Assembly (NCBI GenBank): GCA_036936605.1
Contig: JAUPFV010000002.1
Span: 270,080,770 to 270,144,769, forward strand
Reading direction: 5' to 3'
Source of the DNA: Limnanthes douglasii subsp. nivea
Taxonomy: Eukaryota; Streptophyta; Magnoliopsida; Brassicales; Limnanthaceae
Length of the DNA: 64,000 nucleotides
In this document: positions 1-9,989 of the stretch, piece by piece
Layout: each line of letters begins with the position of its first letter
Position numbering within the stretch: position 1 is the first letter of the stretch
Position numbers and translations under genes: made by a program
Notes under the pieces: model-generated
What the model was told of the DNA's origin: nothing
Database searches by the model: none
Seen by the model: the letters and a program-made list of their open reading frames with translations, nothing else

Positions 1-1416
1 AAACAAACACTTCTTTTTGGTTGTGAGTTTATGTTTACAGCTAGGAACGTTTTAATCAAAGACGGGTGGCTTAATCTATCAGAGTTAGAAAAGGCCCAGA
101 AGGTTGAACGTGAGAGGCGCATTGCTGCAGGCCTTCCTGTTTCCCCTGTCGACAAACCAGTAATACCTAGCACAGAGCCTGACCAGGGCTCTTCTTCAAC
201 CAAAAGCGTTAAACCTAGGAGGTTGTTTTAAACCAACCTCTCACCAATCGTTTCAAGCTCGTCGGTTCAGGAATCAGAGCCCACTGTTGAACGAGGGCAA
301 GCAGTTACCAGTTTTAAGAAGCCTTCTCCATTTATTGCCATGAGATCAGATGCTGATGCCTCTCCAGATAAGTTAGTTGATCGGAGAAGAGGCAGCTTGG
401 TAAAGGGGAAGGCTTCAAAAGGTACACCTTCCAAATCATGGGCCAAAGACAGCAACAAAAGGTCAGAGGCACCCATGAAAATTCATAAGGACAAGCTGTC
501 CGGACCGGAGGCATCTAGCTCAAGTATCCAAATAGAAACTACTGCATCTGAGCCCCAGCCGGAGGCCAGAGTACAAGGAACCAGTGAAACCCAACAATCC
601 GGAGGGCATGGTGAGCCAATTTCTAACTCCCCTCACCCAAAAACAACTCTAAACCCCTCCTTGGTAATTGAAGAAGTAATGGAGGATTCTATTGAAGAGG
701 CTCCATTTGAGTCCGAAGTCTCCAGACTAACGAGTGATGCTGCTGCTGCCAAGAAGGATAAAGGCAAAGAAAAATTATACCTAATGCATCCAGATCTACC
801 GGAGGCCCTTGTGGGAAAAGTGGGACCGTATTTCCACAAGGTTAGTGTTAAGTATTTAATTGCTTTGCAAAAAATTAACTATGCCTTCATCCACACAGCC
901 GAACTGGGTCGGATGCGAACAAAGTGGGGGATTCCGGAGAATGTAAAAATAAGGATCCCAATAGACCATGAAACACCAATGGACTGCAAGCTTAGTGAAA
1001 TAGTTATCTTCACTGAACTCTTTAACTGGGGACTAAGGTTTCCCTTAGATCCGGAGATAGTCAAATACTTCCACCTCATCAAGCTTTGCCCAAGTCAACT
1101 GGGCCCTAATGCCTGGTACACTCATGGCCTGTATCATGGCCTCCAGGCTCTTCGGAATTCCTCTTCCAATGGAGGAATTCGCAGCTGTGGCCAGCCTCTG
1201 CAGAAACCACCATATTCTCTTCTATCACTTCAACATGGGTGATAACTATAAAGCAATGGATGACCTGCTCGAGTCGGAGAGAAATTGGAGGACTCACTTT
1301 TTGTTTGTGAGTAGTGCCTAGGAGAATGGGAGGAGGATTAAAGCCGACACCAACCCGAGTCTCCTTACCGGCAGATGGCGAAGTGATAGTAAGATTCTCA
1401 TCTCACATCCCACAAG

Positions 1417-1477
1417 GTTTATTATTTTTTATAAGTTTGTTTATCTGACTTGTATTTTCTTTTTTGTTTCTTGACAG
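1417..1477 (+). other. Predicted intron in the antisense gene of element A
   Basis: The donor CACAAG|GTTTAT and the T-rich acceptor TTTCTTGACAG|TGCTGCC frame a 61-bp stretch with stops and a pyrimidine-rich 3' half. Joining the edges restores one frame, IPQ then VLPKDFNDHL. The length is at the lower end for plant introns. Confidence 0.55.
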
Positions 1478-3035
1478 TGCTGCCTAAAGACTTCAATGAC
1501 CACTTGTAGGCAGGGCAAATCACCTGTACCAAGCTAAACGCTTGGACTGCTGAAAAGTGGGGGAATCGCTTCCACAACGCCTTTACCGGAGGGAATCTTG
1601 CAAGATCCTATCTCTGGAACACTACTGACCGGAGGGACTTATCCTGGGAGGAACTTACCACTCCACCCCCTCCGGAAGTAGTCCTCAAGAGAACACATGC
1701 CCCAGACGGGGCATTGTATTTGCCTGGTCGAGCCAAGGCCCCAAGTGAGATGAAAGAAAAAAAAAGGTAAGGGTAAGCAGAGTGCAGTTGAAGCTAACCC
1801 CACCGAAGCGGAGGGAACTGCTCCAACAAACCAAGAGGGGCCAGTTCCAAGTCAGATTGATGCTGCTCTTCTAGAAGTAGTGGAGCACAAGAGTACTAGG
1901 GAAGAGGCAAGATCTCCAAAATCTCCAAGGGTTCCTAAGAGAGACAGGAAACGGGGAGCAGAAAGCAAAAGTAGGGAGGCCAAGAAGAAAAAGACCTCTA
2001 GGGGTGATGAGATTTCTCTCCGGCCCCCGGAGCCCCTTCCTCCTGTTGAACCTACAGATCCAACAAGAGTAGAAGAGATCCCTGGTGACTTTCGAACTGA
2101 TGAAGTTGGAGGAGGAGACATTAGTATTGACGGCGTTGACATTACTGGGCTTGAGGGGCTTGGTGACTATTTTGAAAACCTCCCTAGAGATGATTTTTTT
2201 GGGCCCTACCTCCCTCCAAGCACTTCGAACATTGTTTCCTTCAATGGTAAGTCTTTCTCTGTTTCGAGTGAAAGGGATGTTATTACTCACTCTATATTGA
2301 GTAATATTCAACCAATACTTAGATTGGAGAAGCAAGTGCGAGGTCAGTCAGCTATTATTACTGCCCTTAATTCTGACAAGGAGAGATTGTCCGGAGACTC
2401 CTCGTTGCCAACCAAAATGCTGATGTTCTGAAGAGGGAAAATGAGGAGTTTAAGAAGAATCAAGAGGGTTGGGCCACAAAAGTACCTGTCTTAGAAGATA
2501 CTATCAAAGAGCTCCGGTCAAAGCAGTCTGAGTTGGAGAAAGATCTCTCCTCTTCGAAAGAGGAGGTGAAGGCTAAGGACATGGTCATTCATACTTTTAC
2601 CAATGACAAGATTTCACTCAAGGACTCGGTGTCCCGGGCTGCACAGGAAAAAGCTGATCTGCTAAGGGAGCAAGAGGCAAAAATTCAAGCCAAAATTGAT
2701 GCTTATACCAACAATGTGATAGATACTCAGGAAGAAATGTATGCCAAAGTGAAGTCGGACATGGTCTTGCTCTTTCACGAGAAGTTTCCGAAGAGAAATC
2801 TGGGAGACTTATGGATTTATGTAGAGTACGAATACCTTCCCTTCCACACTATGGCTGATGGAGACTTGCATGATTATTCTAGTGCTGACTCATCCGATGA
2901 GGAAGAGAACACCGGGGAAAGTCCAAATGAGGAGAACGATGACCTCAAGAAGAAGAAACGAGTGAGGCTGAGCCATCTTCAAAGGCTCAGTCTTAAAGTA
3001 TCAGTTATCTTTTTCACTTTTGTTTTGATTGAACC

Positions 3036-3134
3036 AAAGTCCTTGGATTGCCAAGGTATTTTTGTAACTGTGTCTGGTCTTCGACCGGATAGATCTGTTT
3101 GTTTTGGAAATTTAAAGTCCTTGGATGGCCAAGG
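3036..3134 (+). repeat. Duplicated short hairpin at the end of the antisense gene
   Basis: CCTTGGATTGCCAAGG (3041-3056) and CCTTGGATGGCCAAGG (3119-3134) lie 78 bp apart, each preceded by AAAGT. Each can fold into a 6-bp stem with a 4-base loop. They lie in the last part of the open frame, just before the zone where antisense gene and gag-pol converge. Confidence 0.6.
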
Positions 3135-3192
3135 CGCTTCGGTTGTTTTAATGGGTACCTTTATTTTGCACAACTCTTGTATTCTTTCATAG

Positions 3193-3503
3193 TTTTTTCA
3201 ATTTCGGTGGCTAACGTTTTAACAGCCCTTAGTTATTTCATAAACATTCTAAACTGAGAGTGTTTAAATTCTCTGATGACAAATGTTTAAGTAGTCATCA
3301 CTCCTTCAATTCAATCCGGCTGGTGTTTAAATAAAAATTTGACAAGAAACAAAGTAAAAACACTCTGAATTTTTAAGAAGGCATCAAATTTTATAAAAGA
3401 GCCCGGACACCTCATTAAAATCTGCCTGCGCCACCAGGGTAGGAAAGAGTATGCCCCCAACTATTTACATGAACTTTTAAACAAGTAAATATATACATAG
3501 TTC
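3193..3503. other. Convergent intergenic zone of element A
   Basis: The 311 bp between the two convergent genes of element A is AT-rich and holds no open frame. Transcripts from both strands would end or overlap here. An inverted pair (AGAGTGTTT near 3257 and AAACACTCT near 3359) is present; I see no clear polyadenylation cluster. Confidence 0.5.
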
Positions 3504-4620
3504 CTACTCCAAGTACATCAAGAGGTGCTCAATATTCCAAGGATGATTCAAAATCCTTCCATCTTTGTCTTGGAGTCGATACGTTCCAGGCTTAATTTTT
3601 TCAATGACCACATAGGGTCCTTCCCAAGTTGGAGCCAATTTACCGAACTGCCTCTCTTTAGTGTGTAGGAAAACTTTTCTCAACACCTTATCCCCCGGTT
3701 TAAAATCCCTTCTCTTAATTTTAGAAGCAAACCTGCTTCTCATCAAACCTTGATAATGCACAGCTCTAAGGTGAACCTTAACTCTTCTTTCCTCTATCAA
3801 GTCAAGTTGACCTCTGATAGCCCCCTCGTTAGTGTGTTCAGAGAATTTATAAACTCGAAATGAAGGGAGAGTTTCTTCTATGGGAGCTATGTCATCCATC
3901 TCATATACCAAGGCAAAAGGTGATTCTTGTGTTGCAGCCCCAGGTGTAGTCTGGTAAGCCCACAAAACTTCTTGCAAATAACTAGGCCATTTTCCAGCAG
4001 CCCCTTCTAATTTTTTTTTTCAAACCGGACAGAATAGTCCTGTTAGCCACCTCAACCTGACCATTTTCTTGTGGGTGGAAGGGTGAAGAGAAACAATGTT
4101 GTATACCTCTAGAGACGCAGAAACTCTCAATTTCCTTGTTGTCGAACTGTGGCCCATTGTCTGTTGTTATCTTCTGTGGAATTCCAAATCTGCAACAGAT
4201 ATTGGATAAAATGAATTTAATGACAGCTTTTGATGTTGTACCTGCCAATGGAGCTGCTTCGATCCACTTCGAAAAATAATCAATAGCAACAATTATTGTC
4301 CTGCGTCCTCCGGATGCCATAGGTAGAGGTCCCACCAAATCCAACCCCCATCAAGCAAAAGGTATAGGCTTAGAAATTGATTCTAAAGGGATGGCTGGGA
4401 TATGAATTTCATTGCTATATCTTTGGCATGGGTCACACCTCCTCACCAACTCCTTAGCATCTTGCATTATAGAGGGCCAGTAATACCCAGCCAACAAAAC
4501 TCTCCTTGTTAGAGCCTTGAATCCACAATGAGCTGATCCCACACCATCATGTAATTCAGAGATCACTACTTGAGATTCGTCAACCCCCAAACATCGTAAG
4601 AGGGGTTTACTGTAAGACTT
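3504..4620 (-). pseudogene. Integrase of element A
   Basis: The N-terminal zinc finger is intact at 4551-4426, H-x6-H and C-x2-C in ELHDGVGSAH and RRCDPCQ. After an in-frame TGA at 4351-4353 (PFA*WG) comes the catalytic core: Asp in LDLVGPLP, Asp in TTDNGPQF and Glu in ENGQVEVAN, so all three acidic residues remain. The frame then slips in an A10 run (4011-4020) and resumes as LEGAAGKWP and LQEVLWAYQTT. The C-terminal part has the GPYVVIEKIKPGTYRLQD region usual for gypsy integrases and ends LLMYLE. One stop and one shift break it; nothing else is missing by eye. Confidence 0.92.
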
Positions 4621-5265
4621 CTTATAAAGAATATCTCTTAGGATGATAAAACCACGAGCCTTGTACTTTACTTTTCTTGCTATTGATTTATCCGGAGGCA
4701 AGATGCCATCTGAGACATATTGAAGGAGAGGAAACCTCCAATCTTGAGGTTGTTTCATCTGTATATCGAAGCTTTCTTCCTCCTTACTTATACTGAGTTG
4801 AATGGAAGGGCACTCCAGCATATGGATCCAAGGGTAGGATTCAGTATTGGCTATGGTTGCCAAGGAGTCTGCCAGTTCATTTTTTGTTCGGGGTATGTGC
4901 TCATAAACAATGATCTTGAACTTAAGTGCCACATCTTTGAGAAGAACTAAGTATTTTATTAGCTGCTCCTTTTTGGCTTCGGATTGAACTTGCGCATGAT
5001 GGATAAGAAGCTGAGAAGCACTCATCAACTTGACCCTTTTGGCTCCACAAATAAGAGCTAACTTTAAACCAGCTATAACAACTTCATATTCAGACTCATT
5101 GTTAGAAGCCCTAAAAGCAAAACATATAGCTTGGTACATTTTGTCACCATACGGAGAGGTCAAGCATACCCCTGCACCACATCCCATAGCACTTGATCCA
5201 CCATCAGTCCGGACGACCCATACTTTTTTATCTTTCACATCAGTTGTTTGCTCTGTATCCCTATC
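4621..5265 (-). pseudogene. Second (archaeal-type) RNase H of element A
   Basis: Tat elements carry an extra RNase H between the Ty3-type RNase H and integrase. Here VVRTDGGSS, ASNNESEYE and ELADSLATIA supply the first Asp, the Glu and the last Asp of the DEDD set. The expected third position, usually in a SDSQL-like motif, reads MSASQLL (codon GCT), so one catalytic Asp appears absent; element B has MSVSQLL at the same place. The module follows RT in frame after a TGA at 5266-5268 and runs on into the integrase zinc finger. The right edge with integrase is approximate. Confidence 0.85.
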
Positions 5266-6500
5266 TCAATGGAATTCAACTAAGAAGTCAGCCACAGCTT
5301 GGGCTTTGATTGTTGTCCGAGGAGCAAAATCAATATCGAAGTCCCCCAGTTCCACTGACCACTTAGTCATTCTACTCGAAATGTCTGCCTTTTGAAGAAC
5401 GTTTTTTAAGGGAAAAGATGTCTGGACAATAATAGGATGAGCCTGGAAATAAGGCCTCATCTTCCTTGTAGCAATCATCAGGGCTAATGCTAATTTTTCA
5501 AGTTTCAGATAGCGTTTTTCTGCATCTATCAAGCTCTTGCTGATGTAATACACCGGACGGGGATAATTATCTATCTCCTTTACCAATACGACACTTATGG
5601 CACAACTGGAAACTGCCAAGTATATGAAGAGTGTCTCTCCATCAACATGTTTAAATAGAGTCTTGGGGGAGGACATATGTTTTTTAATTTCATTAAAGGC
5701 CTCATCACATTGTGAAGTCCAGTCAAATCCCTTTGCACCTTTTAAAGTTTGAAAGGACGGGGCACACCTGTCCGAAGACCTTGAAATGAATCGATTTAAC
5801 GCAGCCAACCTCCCAGTCAACCTTTGTACTTCTTTAATATTCCGAGGAGGCTCCATTTGGAATAAAGCATTAAGCTGGTCCGGATCAGGCTGTATCCCTT
5901 CCTCACTTATTATATACCCCAGGAATTTCTCGGACTGTACTCCGAACACACACTTCTCTGGATTTAGTTTCAAATTTACTTTTACTAAGTTAGAAAAATT
6001 TTCTTGGAGATCTGTCAAGTGTAGCTCTTCGTCCACACTTTTTACCATCATGTCATCGATGTATACTTCTATATTTCTTCCAATTTGATCAGCAAAGGCT
6101 GTGTTTACTAACCTTTGATAAGTAGCCCCGGTATTTTTTAACCCAAATGGCATCACCTTGTAATAATGAAGGCCCCTATCAGTAACAAACGTAGTATGCT
6201 TGTGATCCTTCGGATCAACTTGAATCTGATTGTATCTGGAGAAGGTATCCATGGAAGACAGCAGCTTGTTCCCAGATGTGGAATCTACCAACTGATCAAT
6301 CCGGGGAACTGGGTACAAATCCTTTGGGCAAGCTCTGTTGAGATCTGTGAAATTGATACACACGCGCCACTTGCCATTTTTCTTTTTCACCAAGACCGGA
6401 TTGGCTGTCCATAAAGGATATTGAGGCTCCTTTATGTGCCCCATTTTGGTAAGTCTATCGACTTCTTGAACTATAACATCGGCCTTTCCTTGGAAAAAGC
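5266..6500 (-). pseudogene. Reverse transcriptase and degenerate Ty3-type RNase H of element A
   Basis: RT motifs in order are EPQYPLWTANPVLVKKKNGKWR, LLSSMDTFSRYNQI (catalytic Asp), MPFGLKNTGATYQR and VYIDDMMVKS (catalytic YIDD at about 6063-6052). LGYIISEEGI and EVQRLTGRLAALNRF follow. The C-terminal part (LFIYLAVSSCAISVVLV, YYISKSL, LEKLALAL) is the Ty3-type RNase H, which in this lineage usually lacks catalytic residues. A one-base deletion near 6485 separates it from the upstream frame: element B reads SKEKADVIVQEV, where A lost one A of a short run. It ends at an in-frame TGA (FLVEFH*). Confidence 0.93.
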
Positions 6501-6779
6501 TCTTCTCTTTTGTACCACAGGTGCTATGTCTCTTCGGATGGACAGTTGGTGTGATATAATAGTTGCTGGTACTCCGGTAACATCAGCATTGCACCAAGCA
6601 AAAACATGCTAATGGTCTTTTAAGAACTTCAACATTTTACCCTTTAGTTCAGATGTTATTTTGGACCCTATCTTAACATTTTTTCCCTCTTCCAAAGAAT
6701 GTGTTTCGACTTCTTCAACTGTTATTAAAACTCCAGGGGTCTCTCTGGGGTCATCAATTTCACCCTCACCCCCAGAAAG

Positions 6780-7424
6780 CCCCTCAAACTGCTATTCTTC
6801 ATTGATACGAACTGCCCCCAATGTCCGAGGAGCCAGTGCTGTTGCATAATACTCTCTTGCTATCTTTTGGCTGCTCCGAACAACTCCCACTTGTCCCTGC
6901 ACAGCGTATTTCAAACATTGGTGGACTGTTGAGGCCACTGCATGCATCCTAGAGAGCCAAGACCTCCCTAGAATAGTATTATAACAAGTGAGACAATCCA
7001 CTACAACAAACAGTATTCTAACTATCTTTTTAAAAGGGCCCTTGCCCAACAAAACTTCCTCTTCAAACTCCCCGATCACATCTGCTGAGCTTCCAGTAAA
7101 ACCCACAATTGACCTGTTCGAACACTGAATTACCGCTGGATTCTTCATCTTTTTGTAGGAAGTTAAAAAGAGGATATTGGATGAACTCCCAGTATCCACC
7201 AAAATTCGTCTTATGTCATTGCCCCCGATGGATGCTCCTATGACAACAACATCTTCATGAGGACCTGCTATATCCCTCAAGTCATCCTCATCGAAAACAA
7301 TGAAGGGAAATGGAATCTGCGATTGATAGGAAGTCATGCCTCCCTCCAGTTAGGTAGCTAAAGTATGAACATGCCTCTTCCTCGAAGAAGCAGTGGGTGC
7401 TGTCATGGTTACCTCCTCTTCTTT
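6780..7424 (-). pseudogene. Aspartic protease of element A
   Basis: The pepsin-like retroviral active site RRILVDTGSSSNIL is present, followed by a flap-like GFTGSS and the C-terminal CYNTILGRSWLSRMHAVAS typical of plant gypsy proteases. The upstream IPFPFIVFDEDD segment matches element B. The segment joining gag to protease is about 230 bp shorter than in B (breakpoint about 7413-7425). The open stretch is 6792-7337; the downstream border with RT is uncertain. Confidence 0.88.
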
Positions 7425-8930
7425 TAACATATGCTCCCAACTTTCCTCTTTCTATTAAATTCTGGACTTCTTGCTTTAAAGCAATACAATCCTCGGTGGT
7501 ATGGCTAGTATCATTATGATACTGACAGAAACAATTGTTACGATGTTCCCTAGGAGATTGTAGCGCAGCCGGCTGTCTATAGTGTATTTCTTCCTTTGTT
7601 TTGTCATAAATGGTGGCTACACTTTATTTTAACTCAGCAAACCACTCCGGTTGGACCCAAGGCCCTCTCTTATTTCTAGATTGCTGACTCTGGGCAGGCG
7701 CAGCTGGCTGAGACTGAGCTTTGGCTCTGTTATGACCCTGCCCGGCCTCCCTTGCCTTGTTCCCAGGCTGATTTTGGTTAGGGTTTGGTGCAACCGGGGC
7801 ATACCTCACCTGCCTGTGCACCCTAGTTTTCTTTGTTTCATCCACATTAATTTGTTTCCAACCTGATTCAGTAGACCTCCCCATGTCATGGCCTTTTTTC
7901 TGGTCACTGAATCAGCCAAATTTCTAGGGTTTAAGCCCTGCCTCAGAGAAGTTATTGGTACTTGTTCAAAGCAATTAGCCAACCCATTTTTGGTGTTTAC
8001 AAAGCGACTTATGTATTCTTTCAGAGATTCGTTCGGTTCTTGGGCACAATGGATAATTGTGTCCCCATTTCCCTTCACCTGCTTACTTCCAACAAATTGC
8101 GTCCGGAAGGCCACCCAAAAGGTATCGAAATTTCTGATGCACCCTTGTGGTAGGATGTTATACCACTTCAAGGCACTCCCCGTAAAATACTGGGAGAATG
8201 ACCTACAAAGAAACTTATCATCATCATCGAAATTCATCATGAAATTTTTGAATTATTCCAAGTGATTGTCCGGCTGTGTACTGCCATCGTATTTTTCCAT
8301 TTTCATACTATCAAACCTCTTGGGGAGGTTCCCGGACAGGATCTTGGATGACAATGGAGATTGTCTCCAATGCCGGCCACAACTGAAAACCATATCCTCA
8401 TTAGGAGTTGCAAAGATACCTGGTTCATCATGGAAGGTAAAATGATCCACCAGCATCCAGTCTATGTGTCTCCGGCTATGAGATGACCCTTTGCCTATAT
8501 GCCTCTTTAACATTCCATGCCTATCCCTTTTTCTTGAACACTTCTTAACCAAATTTTGTTTCTTTTTAGATCGACCCTCATCACTGCTGGATGACAAAGA
8601 TTTTTCAACTCCATCTTCGCCCGATGAGCTATTGGAAGATTCTGAGTCTGAATAAGAACTCTCCACCGGATTAGACCGGTGAGACTTTTTAAAGCTAGCA
8701 TGAGTCTTCTTTGTACTCACATGGGTTTTCGAGGGCTCATGCTCTCTAGGGTTGTCGGTATGATGAGCAACTGATGCCTTTGACTTTTCTTTTATGCCTA
8801 TATTTTCCCTCTCTGCCCTCAGGGCTACTATATCGCCCTTTAATCTATCACGCTCCTCGATGGTATATTCATCATTTTCTCCCACCACTTTAAGCAAAGC
8901 TGGTGGTACTTCCGGTGCGTCCGGATTCAT
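7425..8930 (-). pseudogene. Gag of element A
   Basis: The ATG at 8930-8928 starts MNPDAPEVPPALLK. A charged Ser/Lys-rich region follows, then the retrotransposon gag domain (EKYDGSTQPDNHLE*F, FTGSALKWYNILP, YISRFVNTKNG, LRQGLNPRNLAD). The nucleocapsid-like end reads FCQYHNDTSHTTEDC and LKQEVQNLIERGKLGAYVKRRG, the usual Cys/His pattern of Tat Gag. It is broken by TAA at 8253-8255 (element B has CAA here), a frame break near 7860, and TAA at 7624-7626. Only 72 bp separate the start codon from the LTR. Confidence 0.9.
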
Positions 8931-8981
8931 TTATACTGGGTTTTCTGATGGTTTTGAATGCTAGATTCAGGCACCACCGTT

Positions 8982-9000
8982 CTCCCACTGTGGTCGCCAA
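8982..9000 (-). other. Primer binding site of element A
   Basis: On the minus strand TTGGCGACCACAGTGGGAG starts two bases after the LTR end. The leading TGGCG is usual for Tat/gypsy primer sites. Element B has the same site with one change. I do not assign the tRNA. Confidence 0.75.
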
Positions 9001-9002
9001 TT

Positions 9003-9402
9003 TGATGTGGTTTATTTTTGTCTGAGGGTAAGCTTGTAATTTTTGTCTAGAATTTGTGGAATTTTGAGAGTATTTAATGTTTGGGTAGAATGTAGAGGGA
9101 GAATTGAGATGCTTGGTTGTGTTTAATTTTCATTACCCTCATTTAATGTAGGTGGTTGGGTATTTATACCATTATCTTTGGGCCATATGGGCTTTCGGGT
9201 TGTGTTTAATGGATTTGGGTCAAGTTTAAAGACCGAGTAGTTTTAAGTAAGTAAATAGGCAGGTCAGTCAAAAAGTGATTAGGTTTTAAGTACTTTAGTT
9301 CTGTTCGGATAGTTCAGTGAATGAAAGTTGTCCGAACTGCCCCTGTCCGAATTAACCCTGTCCGGTTCCCATAAGGTGTGGTGACAGAATCCGGACTCAT
9401 CA
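9003..9402 (-). repeat. 5' LTR of element A
   Basis: The 400-bp LTR starts TGATGTGG and ends ACTCATCA on the plus strand (TG...CA). It aligns with the LTR of B along its length, with shared CATTACCCTCATT, GTATTTATA and terminal GGACTCATCA-like ends. It joins element B coding sequence directly at 9403; the 5-bp duplicate TACTT (9403-9407) is expected left of the window. Confidence 0.88.
9161..9170 (-). promoter_or_regulatory. TATA box in the LTR of element A
   Basis: The minus strand reads GGTATAAATACCC, in the direction of gag-pol. Element B has AAGTATAAATACCCC at the matching place (13858-13866). This is the likely core promoter of the element. Confidence 0.65.
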
Positions 9403-9980
9403 TACTTAACCTTTTTTGCCATAGCTTTATCCGTAGGTAATATCCCATCTGATATGTATTGGAGAAGAGCATAATCTTTAGGTTGGATAACAAGTATATG
9501 CATATTATCTTCATCTTCTTTCTTCTGACCTATCCGTACAGATGGACATTCTTGTACAAGAATCCATGGATAGGATTCGTAATAGGCTATAGTTTCCAAA
9601 TAATCTGCCAAAGTGTTTTCTGATCTAGGAATGTGCTCATAGCAAATATTTTTAAAACTTGCTGCCGCTTCTTTTAATATATGCAAGTATTTAATCAATT
9701 TCTACTTCTTTGCTTTAGACTGCCCTTGAGCATGGTGGATGAGTAATTGAGAAACACTCATTAATCATACTCTTTTAGCCCCACATAGGAGAGCTAGCTT
9801 AAGACCAGCTATGGCTGCTTCATATTCAGACTCATTGTTAGAAGCTCTGAACCCAAAGCATATAGCTTGGTACATTCTATCACCATATGGAGAGGTTAGG
9901 AAAATTCTAGCTCCACAGCCCGCAGTACTTGATCCATCATCAGTTCGAACTACCCCCTTCTTTTTAGGATAGTTTCCCAA
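9403..9980 (-). pseudogene. Second RNase H of element B, cut by element A
   Basis: VVRTDDGSSTAGCGA, ASNNESEYEAAIAGLKLA and ENTLADYLETIA match A's second RNase H. Stops occur at AKRV*LMSVSQLL and near 9699. The motif expected to carry the third catalytic Asp reads MSVSQLL (codon GTT; A has GCT). The sequence ends at 9403 in KKVKY, the insertion point of A. Confidence 0.85.
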
Positions 9981-9989
9981 TTCCTATCC

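Larger units (their letters stand above)
31..3192 (+). pseudogene. Antisense extra gene of Tat element A (gypsy-type 'putative transposase' domain plus coiled coil)
   Basis: This gene runs against gag-pol and meets it tail to tail. The middle (about 780-1320) resembles the plant domain usually called putative gypsy-type transposon/Transposase_28, with FPLDPEIVKYFHLI and LGPNAWY followed by IPLPMEEFAAVASLCRN. The product has a Ser/Pro-rich N-terminal part, this domain, a Lys/Glu-rich linker near 1880-2020, a coiled coil (about 2320-2720, with KRENEEFKKNQEGW readable across a frame break near 2395), and an acidic tail with SSADSSDEEE. The open reading frame is broken by a TAA at 229-231, a shift near 1150, a TAG at 1507-1509 and a shift near 2395. 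An intron fits at 1417-1477. The true start may be in an exon left of the window, since TTTACAG at 34-40 looks like an acceptor. Function is unknown; nothing shows transposase activity. Confidence 0.8.
1..9402 (-). mobile_element. Tat-lineage Ty3/gypsy retrotransposon (element A), 3' end outside window
   Basis: The domain order read leftwards is 5' LTR, primer site, gag, protease, RT with Ty3-type RNase H, second RNase H, integrase. The second RNase H is a known mark of the plant Tat lineage. A further gene on the opposite strand fills 31-3192, the place where extra ORFs sit in Tat elements. The 3' LTR and polypurine tract must lie left of base 1. The element is decayed but young enough to read: I see in-frame stops at 8253-8255, 7624-7626, 5266-5268 and 4351-4353, and frame breaks near 7860, 6485 and in the T10 run at 4011-4020. 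The right edge abuts element B coding sequence at 9403, so A inserted into B. Confidence 0.93.
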
